NCBI GenBank assembly: GCA_041738285.1
Contig: JBGSQB010000237.1
Location: forward strand, 1-16,888
Reading direction: 5' to 3'
Length of the DNA stretch: 16,888 bases
Source of the DNA: SZUA-521 sp041738285
GTDB taxonomy: Bacteria; Pseudomonadota; Gammaproteobacteria; Pseudomonadales; Azotimanducaceae
Every line of letters starts with the position of its first letter. Within the stretch, counting starts at the first letter, position 1. Made by a program: the position numbers and the translations under genes. The notes under the pieces were generated by a model, which was given only the letters and a program-made list of their open reading frames with translations, had not been told where the DNA came from and made no database searches. Of the stretch, positions 8,001 through 14,075 are shown piece by piece.

Positions 8001-11000
8001 GCTGTCGTCGGTAGTAATGTAACGATTGGCCAGAACGCAGTCATCGAAGCACGAGTCACGATTGGTGATGACACCATGATCGGCGTCGGCGCCGTCGTCG
8101 GTTCGGGTGCGCAGATCGGGGCGGGTAGTGTCATTCGTCCGTATTTGCAGATTGCGGCAAACGCGGTCGTCACCGCGGGCGGCAGCTACCTGGGTCTCGA
8201 GGCGCTCTTGGTGGGTGGCTCAAACAGCCAGGTCAGCACGGTGTCGCCGGACGGTGAAACCCTATTGGGTTGGGCGGCGGACGGACCGAGTCACGCCTTC
8301 GTGTGGACGCCCGCTGGCGGGTCGACACGGCTCACACTCCCAGGGGACACCTCGAGTTCAGCGGCTACCTCCAGCATGTCCGCGAACGGTCATACGATCT
8401 TTGGTCAGTCGTGCGCCACGTCAGGCTGCAAGCCGGTCGTTTGGACGCGAACCGCCGGGTTGCAGGAGCTCTCGATGGCGGGCTTGCGGCCGTCTCCGCA
8501 ATCGGTATCCGCGGACGGATCGACGATCGTCGGATATACCACGCCGCCGACGCAGCAGATTGCCTTCGTATGGACGGCCGCAGGTGGCAGCGTGCCACTG
8601 GGGACGCTATCGGGAACTACCTCCAGTTCCGCCGCCGCAGTTTCGGCTGACGGAAGCGTTGTCGCGGGCACATCGCAGGGTCCATCGGCAAGCCAGGCGT
8701 TCGTCTGGACGCCTGGCGCTGGATTGCAAGGCCTCGGCTTTCTGCCCGGACACGCACGCAGTGCCGCGCTTCGTGTTTCTGCTGATGGTACCGCGGTGCT
8801 TGGACAGTCCTGCATGGCCGACGGTTCGGATTGCCGCGCGTTTGTATGGTCCGCTGCGAATGGCCTCGCCGACCTCGGGCCGTTGAGCATTGGTTCGGGA
8901 GGCTTGATTTCAAGCGACGGCAGTGTGGTAGCGGGCAACTTCTGTGCGATCGGCGAGAACTGTCGAGCAGTGCGCTGGACGCGCGCGGGCGGTATGCAGG
9001 ACCTGTCCTTCGCCGGGCATGCGGCGAGCATGGTCGTGGCGGCGTCGGGGATACCGGCGGAGGCAATGTCACCGGACGGCTCGCGCGTCGTGGGTGCGAG
9101 TTGCGATGGCGGGTCACCCTCGCACTGCCACGCCTTTGTCTGGACGGAGTCTGGCGGCACACAGCTGTTGACTTTACCCAGCGACTCATCGAGTTACGCA
9201 CATAAGGTCGCCGAGTTGGCGAACGTGGTGTCGGTCGAGTCCTGCGGCAGCGTCTGTCAGGCGGCGGTTTGGACGCCGGCTCAGGGCCTGCGACTGATCG
9301 GTGTGCTGCCGGGCGATGTGCACAGCTATCCATACCGGATGTCATCAGATGGTTCGACGATTACCGGGGGTTCATGCAATGCGGACTATTCGCTGTGCAA
9401 AGCGTTCGTGTGGCGATCGGCTGTTGGCATGCGCAGTCTCGGTGAGTTGGACGGTTTTCCGCAAAGCCATCCGGAAGGCATCTCCGAGCAGGGCAGCCTG
9501 ATTGGCGGTCAATCCTGTGACGATACGTTCAGCCTGTGCCAGGCGAACATCTGGGATCTCAATGCGGACAGCGACGTCGATACGAAACTCGATCTAGTCG
9601 ACAACTGCCCAGCGTATGCGAACGCTGACCAGGCCGATGCCGATGGTGACGGCATTGGTGACGTCTGCGATCCGGATCGCGACGGAGATGCCGTTCTGAA
9701 TGTCTCGGACAACTGTCCGGCCGTGACGAATGCGGATCAGGCCGATACTGATCTCGATGGCGCGGGCGATGCCTGCGATGTCGATGACGATGGCGATTCT
9801 GTGGCCGATGGTGTCGACAATTGTCCGTTGACCGCCAATCCCAACCAGGCGGATACCGATGCCGATGGCCTTGGTGATGTGTGCGATGCCGATGCGGATG
9901 CTGACGGTGTTCAAAACACTGTCGACAACTGCCCGGTGCTTGCCAATTCGGACCAGCTCGATACCGACAGTGATGGTCTGGGCAACGAGTGCGATGCTGA
10001 TGCTGACGGTGACAGCCATTTGAACGGCGCCGACAACTGTCCGTCAGTTGCTAACGCTGATCAGTTGGATCTGGACCTCGATGGCATTGGCAACGCGTGT
10101 GATGCGGACGACGACGCGGATGGGCTGGCGGATGAGTTCGACAACTGCCCGCTCGCTGCGAATGACAACCAGACGGATTCAGACCTCGACGGTCTCGGCA
10201 ATGTTTGCGACGACGATGATGACGCCGACGGCGTTCAGGATGGTGCCGACAACTGTCCCGTGGACGCCAACGCGAACCAGGCTGACGCCGACGTGGACCT
10301 GATTGGTGACGCCTGCGATCCTGATGACGAGAACGATGGTGTTCTGGACACTGCAGACAACTGCCCGCTGACGTCGAATCCGGATCAGGCGGATCTCGAC
10401 CTGGATGGCGCGGGGGATGCCTGCGATCTGGACAACGACAACGACGGCGCGCTCGATGCCGTGGACAATTGCCCGGTCATTGCGAACGCGTCGCAGTTCG
10501 ATCTCGATGGCGATGGGGCCGGCGACCTGTGCGATGTGTGTCCAGCCGATGCGACCAACTTGTGTAATTCACAAGGCTCCGCCGCTGGAGAGTTCACGCC
10601 GACCACCGGTGGCACGCTCGCGACCGGTGACGGCAATCTGCAACTCGTCATCGAGCCGGGTAGCGTGCTCGCGAACGCGACCATTTCCGTCACCGAGGCG
10701 CCGTCCGTCGCTGTGGCCAACGTCGTTGTCGGCACCGATGTGGCACTGGGCACGACGCTTGCGGTGTACAACTTCGAGCCCGATGGCACACAGTTCGGCA
10801 CGCCGGTCAGCATTGTGCTCACGGTAAACGTGACTTCGTTGACGAGTGAGCAACGCGCAGCCTTGTCTGTATATCTTCGCAACCCGGTCTCCGGCGATTT
10901 CGAGGTGGTACCTGGTGCTACGTGCATCGTGCCCGAGTTCAGCAATGAGGCGACGTGCACTGCGCAGTTGATGCACTTCTCCCAGTACGCGGTGTTGGCT

Positions 11001-11507
11001 GCCCTCGACTCGGATCAAGATGGTGTCTTCGATCGCTTCGGAGCCGTTCGCGACAACTGCTCATTGGTTGCAAACCCCGACCAGCGGGACAGCGACAGCG
11101 ACGGTCTCGGCGATGCCTGTGATCCAGACGACGACAACGACACGGTGATGGATCCGAACGACAACTGTCCGCTGGCGAACAACTCGAATCAGCTCGACTT
11201 CGATGGCGATGGTCACGGCGATGTCTGTGACTCCGACGTCGATGCTGACGGCATTGCCAACGCCAGCGACCTGTGTGCCTTGACTGCGCTCGGGGCCATC
11301 GTCGACCCGACGCTCGGATGCTCCATTGTCCAGCTGTGCCCCTGCGAAGGGCCGCGTGGGCAGAGCGTGCGCTGGCGCAACTCGGGGCAGTATCAGTCGT
11401 GTATCTCGCACACTGTTACTTCGTTTCGAAGTATGGGGCTCCTCAGCGGCTCAGCCGGTGGGCAGATTGTCTCAAACGCTGCCAAGTCGGCTTGTGGAAA
11501 GAAGTGA
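5043..11507 (+). CDS. Giant secreted mosaic protein: two beta-propellers, TSP3 arrays, hexapeptide helix, HAF repeats, ZU5-like domain
   Basis: The protein has about 2154 aa from GTG 5043 (2178 if the in-frame ATG at 4971 is used). Domains in order: a signal peptide with a long N-region, hydrophobic around residues 27-43 and ending in VAGA; 14 WD40/TolB-type blade repeats (about 47-878); 2 TSP3 calcium-binding repeats (882-956); a left-handed beta-helix of hexapeptides (957-1051); 10 HAF repeats with the AFVWT signature (1058-1504); 9 TSP3 repeats with DNCP motifs (1505-1844); a ZU5-like domain ending HFSQYAV (1845-1988); a further TSP3 block (1989-2092); and a Cys-rich C-terminal module starting CSIVQLCPC (2093-2154). 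TSP3 repeats bind Ca2+ through Asp-rich loops and make stiff stalks, so an extracellular structural or adhesive role is likely. I see no LPXTG, PEP-CTERM or autotransporter barrel. It follows the FN3 protein and precedes the regulator pair. The domain reading is firm; the role is inferred. Confidence 0.93.
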   Translation: MVNRLGLSAFGDGVAWRIASAGGTVIRWWIPALLAAGAAGPVAGAPGDTTLISAADPTIPNIASGGRTGEFALSADGRYVVFASAASNLVVGDTNGRIDVFRRDMVEGTTVRVSVSTAGQQGNGDSGEQAVGYPAISADGNFVAFSSLASNLVAGDTNARRDVFVRNIAAGSTIRASVSNSGVESLSDSDRQAISADGRYVSFVSSSNSLVAGDTNNRNDVFIRDTQTGTTRIVSAANGGGIGNNHSGTVISGSPISADGRYVAFDSFASNLVSGDTNGYVDVFVRDLVAGTTTRVSVTDGGAQGNQASSTPAMTADGRFVSFYSGSSNLVSGDTNSGYDIFLRDTVLGTTTRVSVRDDEQQISEPTFGVTSISSDGRRVAFSSWGESIVNDDTNGRTDVFVRDLAAVTTIRISVDVDGTQRVAESRLGAMSADGRTVAFWSDGEFVEGDVNREEDLYLRDIESQSTELVSEREPGVAASVSGQGPSQTTRFSVSIDGRFVAFQSSAANLTQHEEDYDYASSVYLHDTSNASTQPVSVDVTGMRRVHGYDPSISGDGRYVAFVSVSNELVLEGSVPHPHPQVYVRDMLASTTERISVNAGGASGNNGSGYPVLSADGRYLAFYSSATNLIDAEDAWGVFVRDRVAGTIERLTTETYDDSYYQFGPDDAKPAISADGRYVAFRSYSSTLVGDDTNGVSDVFLHDRSTGSTSRVSVGSGGTQSDCDSSDPSMRLDGRYVVFLSCAGNLVPGVPAGGPHAYLHDVVTGTTVLVSKNDQGDPGNTQSNDPVISAYGRYIAFSSYATNLVDPDVSDFPDVHVHDRLTGTTRLVSVAADGSQSTGYNVSPAISGDGGRVVFSTEAALVDGDTNRTSDVFLHEVAVPVNDADGDLALDATDNCWLDPNDDQLDGDGDGVGDVCDSDVDGDGFANALDNCSIVANPLQTDSNGDGFGDACVDASVFIPSSASVDRSVAIGAGSVIGAGARIGANAVVGSNVTIGQNAVIEARVTIGDDTMIGVGAVVGSGAQIGAGSVIRPYLQIAANAVVTAGGSYLGLEALLVGGSNSQVSTVSPDGETLLGWAADGPSHAFVWTPAGGSTRLTLPGDTSSSAATSSMSANGHTIFGQSCATSGCKPVVWTRTAGLQELSMAGLRPSPQSVSADGSTIVGYTTPPTQQIAFVWTAAGGSVPLGTLSGTTSSSAAAVSADGSVVAGTSQGPSASQAFVWTPGAGLQGLGFLPGHARSAALRVSADGTAVLGQSCMADGSDCRAFVWSAANGLADLGPLSIGSGGLISSDGSVVAGNFCAIGENCRAVRWTRAGGMQDLSFAGHAASMVVAASGIPAEAMSPDGSRVVGASCDGGSPSHCHAFVWTESGGTQLLTLPSDSSSYAHKVAELANVVSVESCGSVCQAAVWTPAQGLRLIGVLPGDVHSYPYRMSSDGSTITGGSCNADYSLCKAFVWRSAVGMRSLGELDGFPQSHPEGISEQGSLIGGQSCDDTFSLCQANIWDLNADSDVDTKLDLVDNCPAYANADQADADGDGIGDVCDPDRDGDAVLNVSDNCPAVTNADQADTDLDGAGDACDVDDDGDSVADGVDNCPLTANPNQADTDADGLGDVCDADADADGVQNTVDNCPVLANSDQLDTDSDGLGNECDADADGDSHLNGADNCPSVANADQLDLDLDGIGNACDADDDADGLADEFDNCPLAANDNQTDSDLDGLGNVCDDDDDADGVQDGADNCPVDANANQADADVDLIGDACDPDDENDGVLDTADNCPLTSNPDQADLDLDGAGDACDLDNDNDGALDAVDNCPVIANASQFDLDGDGAGDLCDVCPADATNLCNSQGSAAGEFTPTTGGTLATGDGNLQLVIEPGSVLANATISVTEAPSVAVANVVVGTDVALGTTLAVYNFEPDGTQFGTPVSIVLTVNVTSLTSEQRAALSVYLRNPVSGDFEVVPGATCIVPEFSNEATCTAQLMHFSQYAVLAALDSDQDGVFDRFGAVRDNCSLVANPDQRDSDSDGLGDACDPDDDNDTVMDPNDNCPLANNSNQLDFDGDGHGDVCDSDVDADGIANASDLCALTALGAIVDPTLGCSIVQLCPCEGPRGQSVRWRNSGQYQSCISHTVTSFRSMGLLSGSAGGQIVSNAAKSACGKK
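5181..7676 (+). repeat. 14 beta-propeller blade repeats in the giant gene
   Basis: Each unit, roughly 55-65 codons long, follows the pattern S-A-D-G-R-Y-V-A-F-x-S, then NLV-x-GDTN, then DVFVRD, then GTTTRVSV. I counted 14. Units 7 to 10, 12 and 13 have lost the GDTN loop to varying degrees, and unit 14 is cut short before the TSP3 block. The motif matches the PD40/TolB-like blade, and 14 is twice the usual seven blades. Confidence 0.85.
7686..7910 (+). repeat. First thrombospondin type 3 block (2 repeats)
   Basis: Two Asp-rich units carry DNCW and DNCS with GDVCDSDVDGDG between them, the DxDxDG pattern of TSP3 calcium loops. The block links the propellers to the beta-helix. Confidence 0.85.
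7911..8195 (+). repeat. Hexapeptide repeats, left-handed beta-helix segment
   Basis: About 14 consecutive hexapeptides of the [IV]-G-x-x-x-x type appear (VAIGAG, SVIGAG, ARIGAN, AVVGSN, VTIGQN and so on). This is the pattern of the LbetaH fold of bacterial acyltransferases. Some 14 units give between four and five turns. I see no active-site His loop, so a structural spacer is more likely than an enzyme. Confidence 0.8.
8214..9554 (+). repeat. Ten HAF-family repeats
   Basis: Each unit has VSADGSTIVG followed by AFVWT and a GL-x-LG turn, the signature of the extracellular HAF repeat family. I counted ten W motifs; the eighth lacks the DG turn and the tenth ends at ANIWD. Units 2 and 5-10 carry a close Cys pair; units 1, 3 and 4 do not. 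Confidence 0.85.
9555..10574 (+). repeat. Main thrombospondin type 3 array (9 repeats)
   Basis: Nine DNCP motifs occur at regular spacing of about 36 codons, each followed by N-x-x-Q and then Asp-rich loops with GDxCD. The array gives a DNA-level tandem repeat built on GACAACTGYCCG. It ends in a Cys-rich cap (CDVCPADATNLC). Confidence 0.92.
10575..11006 (+). other. ZU5-like beta domain inside the giant protein
   Basis: The stretch GGTLATGDGNLQLVIEPGSV, the later FGTPVSIVL, a strand containing YLRNPVSGDFEVV and a final HFSQYAV match the order of strands in ZU5-like domains of secreted bacterial proteins. It holds two Cys (CIVPEFSNEATC) that could pair. The assignment rests on pattern only. 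Confidence 0.6.
11007..11318 (+). repeat. Third thrombospondin type 3 block (2 full repeats and a remnant)
   Basis: DNCSLVANPDQ and DNCPLANNSNQ units are followed by a degenerate SDLCALTALG unit. Asp-rich loops are intact in the first two. Confidence 0.8.
11319..11504 (+). other. Cys-rich C-terminal module of the giant protein
   Basis: The last 62 residues contain CSIVQLCPCEGP, a WRNSGQYQSC motif and a final ACGKK, with six Cys in all. The CPC-(D/E)GP plus GQY-x-SC pattern resembles, from memory, C-termini seen on other TSP3-bearing gammaproteobacterial proteins. That suggests a shared folding, capping or export module; the function is unknown. Confidence 0.6.
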
Positions 11508-11596
11508 CGTTCGTGTTGCGCTCACATCCCCAGTGTGGGCAGCTGCAAGGATTAGGGGTGCGGTGGCCGCCGCGCCCGTGCCTTGCACGCGCCCCA

Positions 11597-11625
11597 TTTA
11601 CAGCGTTTGAAATGTGGTCTAGAAG
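11597..11625 (+). promoter_or_regulatory. Candidate sigma-70 promoter for the regulator pair
   Basis: TTTACA (11597-11602) and TAGAAG (11620-11625) are separated by 17 bp, matching consensus at 5 of 6 and 4 of 6 bases. A start near 11632 would leave a 5' UTR of about 30 nt before the ribosome binding site at 11652. The position fits a gene starting at 11663. Confidence 0.45.
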
Positions 11626-11651
11626 TGCTGCTCGATAGCCGCTCATCGGGG

Positions 11652-11658
11652 AAGGGGG
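11652..11658 (+). promoter_or_regulatory. Strong ribosome binding site in front of an ATC codon
   Basis: AAGGGGG can pair along its length with the 16S 3' end (one G-U pair). It ends 4 nt before ATC 11663, the codon aligned with the GTG start of the downstream paralogue. The next in-frame ATG, at 11786, is more than 120 nt away. Confidence 0.6.
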
Positions 11659-11662
11659 CAGC

Positions 11663-12000
11663 ATCAACGACTTCGTCGGCGCCGGTCCGGCTGCGGTTTC
11701 GTACCGTGTAGGTGACTGGGAGGCAAATCCCAGGACGTGCCGAATTGCGCGGAACGGCTCCGAGGTCAAGCTCAGCCCGCGCAGCATGAGTGTGCTGGTC
11801 TATCTCGCTGAGCGGGCGGGGGCTACGGTCACCCATCAGGAGTTGCTCGCCGAGTTCTGGCGCGGCGCCGTTTCGTCCCCCAATGCCGTGCACAAATGTG
11901 TGACCGAGTTGCGTCATGCGTTCGGCAATGGGGGCGCGGAAGCGGCGTACATCGAGACCGTCCCCAAGCGCGGCTACCGTTTGGCTGCGTCAGTCACGCG
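11663..12000 (+). repeat. Direct repeat, copy 1: winged-helix coding segment
   Basis: This segment aligns without gaps to 13738-14075 at the protein level; most differences are conservative or at third codon positions. It marks a tandem gene duplication in which the DNA-binding part stayed conserved. Confidence 0.8.
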
Positions 12001-13741
12001 CGTGGAGAACCCTGTTGGATTGACGCATGCCCCGGTTGCGACAGCGGCCGTCGAACCGAAGCCAGCTTTGGTGCCGCCTGTAGTGAGAAGTCGGCGTCCG
12101 CGCTGGGTGCCCGTGATCGCCGCGGTGCTCGCGATCGGGGCGATCGGGCTCGCGTCCTTCTGGTGGCTCAGTCGCGACACAGCGACGGCCGAGTCAGCAC
12201 CGCCGACAATTGCGGTGCTCAAGTTTCGCAATGTCGATGGCAACACCGAACACGAGTACCTCGCGGAAGGGTTTGCGGATTCGCTGACGCGGGCGCTGGC
12301 GCGTGTGCCCAATGTGACGGTCGTGGATCGTGATCGCGCCTTCCAGCACTCCCTCGCGAACGAAACCGTTCAGCAGATCGGTGCGGCGCTCGGCGTGACG
12401 CATGTCCTCGAGGGCAGCGTACAGCGCCTGGACGACCGCATACGTGTGTCCGCGGTACTGCACGAATCCCGAAGCGGTAACGCCCTGTATGCCTATCGGG
12501 AAGATCGCCCGATCGACAAGCTGCTCGACGTCGAAGCCAAGGTCACGGCGGAAATGCTGCAGGCCCTCGAAATCTATCTGGACGATCAGCAACTCGCGGC
12601 GATGCGCGAGGGCGGCACGCGAAACGTGGAAGCGCATCTAGCGGTGCTGGAGGGGTTCTCGTTCAGGCAAAAGCTTGATCAACGGTCCATCCGCTATGCC
12701 GCGCAACGCTTCAGAGATGCGATTGCCTTGGACCCTGGATTTCTCTCGGCTTATGCGCAGCTTGCAGTCGCATTGGGTGATCTCGGCACCATCAACGCGA
12801 ATGACGCAACGCATGAAGCACTTCGTGCAGAGGTCCAAGCATTGCACGATACCGTCAAGCGCATCGACTCGACATCGGTTCAAGAACGCGTAGTTGCTGC
12901 AATCGTTGCCAAGCTTGGGTTCCGATCCTGGGCCGACTACGAGAGCGAAATTCGCGGTCAGATCCAGGAGCTGAGCGCAGATGAAAAGGGGGAGGCCTTT
13001 GTCTATGGGCGCTACGCCGACATCTTGAAGACCGGGCGGCTGTTTGATGAAGCGCGAGCCTATCTGGATCTTCAGGAGTCATTGACCGGCGAGAGTCCCT
13101 GGGTTCACTTCCGCAGGCAGGAGATCGTCGGCATCACCGAAGGCGCACATGCGGTGATTCCGATGCAGAAGAAGACCCTTCAGCACTTCCCGAACAACAT
13201 CGCCACGCTGACGGGACTTGTCACGAATCTCGCGAGTATCGGTCGTTTCGATGAGGCGGAGTCTTACCTTGCCCGGCTGCGGGGCGACGATGCCGAGGGT
13301 CAGTGGGCGCATGCTGCCTGGATCCAACTGTCGATTCTGCGGGGGGAACTCGCTGTTGGCAGCGATGAGCTACGAGTAGCACTCGCGGATCCACGCACCA
13401 GCGCATTCGCTCGAGGGATCGCCTTGCTCATGCTTGGCGACGTCGAGTCGGGCGTTGCTGCGTGGCGTGAAATGGGCCCCGCGCTACGGGAGATGGCCTT
13501 CATGTACACCGTGAACGTGGAGTACTTCTATCCGAGTGCGGTCGTCACCGATGCGCGCTATCAGGCGTATCTCGAAGAGTTCGGCATCGGTCGCCGCTGG
13601 ACGAACTATCTACGAGACAGAGTCGCAGAGCTTGCGCCCATTGCGGGTATTTCACCGAGTGGTTCGATGCCGCAGGTGGTACGAACGCGCGATTCGACAT
13701 CGGGCCTGACCGTGGCCGCTGCACAACCTCCACCCGCGTGA
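11663..13741 (+). CDS. Membrane-bound winged-helix regulator with periplasmic TolB-like/TPR sensor; probable ATC start
   Basis: From ATC 11663 the protein has 692 aa. Residues 14-111 are an OmpR/CadC-type winged helix: N-terminal strands with YRVGDWEANP, a recognition helix near SSPNAVHKCVTELRHAF, and a wing ending PKRGYRL. A proline-rich linker, a membrane span (about 148-169, after RSRRPRW) and a periplasmic domain starting TIAVLKFRNVDGN (TolB/FlgO-like, about 181-310) follow, then TPR-like helical repeats to about 620. Proteins of this build sense periplasmic signals and act on promoters directly from the membrane. Using the first standard start (ATG 11786) would remove the opening strands of the winged helix, which are present in frame and match the paralogue residue by residue. 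An in-frame TAG at 11636 blocks any start further upstream. The TGA overlaps the next gene's GTG. Family certain; start unusual. Confidence 0.92.
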   Translation: MNDFVGAGPAAVSYRVGDWEANPRTCRIARNGSEVKLSPRSMSVLVYLAERAGATVTHQELLAEFWRGAVSSPNAVHKCVTELRHAFGNGGAEAAYIETVPKRGYRLAASVTRVENPVGLTHAPVATAAVEPKPALVPPVVRSRRPRWVPVIAAVLAIGAIGLASFWWLSRDTATAESAPPTIAVLKFRNVDGNTEHEYLAEGFADSLTRALARVPNVTVVDRDRAFQHSLANETVQQIGAALGVTHVLEGSVQRLDDRIRVSAVLHESRSGNALYAYREDRPIDKLLDVEAKVTAEMLQALEIYLDDQQLAAMREGGTRNVEAHLAVLEGFSFRQKLDQRSIRYAAQRFRDAIALDPGFLSAYAQLAVALGDLGTINANDATHEALRAEVQALHDTVKRIDSTSVQERVVAAIVAKLGFRSWADYESEIRGQIQELSADEKGEAFVYGRYADILKTGRLFDEARAYLDLQESLTGESPWVHFRRQEIVGITEGAHAVIPMQKKTLQHFPNNIATLTGLVTNLASIGRFDEAESYLARLRGDDAEGQWAHAAWIQLSILRGELAVGSDELRVALADPRTSAFARGIALLMLGDVESGVAAWREMGPALREMAFMYTVNVEYFYPSAVVTDARYQAYLEEFGIGRRWTNYLRDRVAELAPIAGISPSGSMPQVVRTRDSTSGLTVAAAQPPPA
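13738..13741 (+). promoter_or_regulatory. GTGA stop/start overlap coupling the two regulators
   Basis: GTG 13738-13740 starts the second regulator and TGA 13739-13741 ends the first. The sequence just upstream (CACAACCTCCACCCGC) has no purine-rich ribosome binding site. Translation of the second gene therefore probably depends on ribosomes ending the first. Confidence 0.75.
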
Positions 13742-14075
13742 ACGACTTTGTCAGCAGTTCGCCAGGTGCAGTGAAGTATCGGGTAGGTGCCTGGGAAGCC
13801 AACCCCAAGACCTGCCGCATTGCGCGCGGCGGCAGCGAGGTGAGGCTCAGTCCGCGTAGCATGAATGTGCTCGTCTATCTGGCTGAGCGTTCTGGCGAAA
13901 CCGTCACGCATGAAGAACTATTGACTGAGTTCTGGCGCGGCGCCGTCTCGTCTCCCAACGCCGTGCACAAATGCATGACTGAGTTGCGGCATGCATTCGG
14001 CAATGGTGGAGCGGACGCGGCGTACATCGAGACGGTCCCAAAGCGTGGTTACCGGATGGTGGCACCGGTGAGCCG
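13738..14075 (+). repeat. Direct repeat, copy 2: winged-helix coding segment
   Basis: Partner of 11663-12000. The recognition-helix segment differs from copy 1 by one residue (Val to Met in HKCVTEL). Outside this segment only scattered TPR and C-terminal stretches (RYQA, GIGRRW) remain similar. Confidence 0.8.

Noticed and set aside
9594..10019. Minus-strand open frame opposite the TSP3 array
   Set aside because: Its Val/Ile/Gly periodic translation is the shadow of the Asp-rich repeats.
9594..10573. CRISPR-like array because of the regular short repeats
   Set aside because: The periodicity is that of in-frame TSP3 protein repeats with variable third bases; there are no identical repeats or unique spacers.
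11319..11504. Autotransporter barrel or PEP-CTERM at the end of the giant protein
   Set aside because: The C-terminus is a short Cys-rich module without beta-barrel strands, a PEP motif, a transmembrane helix or an Arg-rich tail.
11508..11580. Intrinsic terminator after the giant gene
   Set aside because: Only short hairpins (CACA/TGTG, GCGG/CCGC) are visible and no T-run follows.
11786..13741. ATG 11786 as the start of the first regulator
   Set aside because: It would delete 41 in-frame residues that match the paralogue residue by residue and form the first strands of the winged helix, and the better ribosome binding site precedes 11663.
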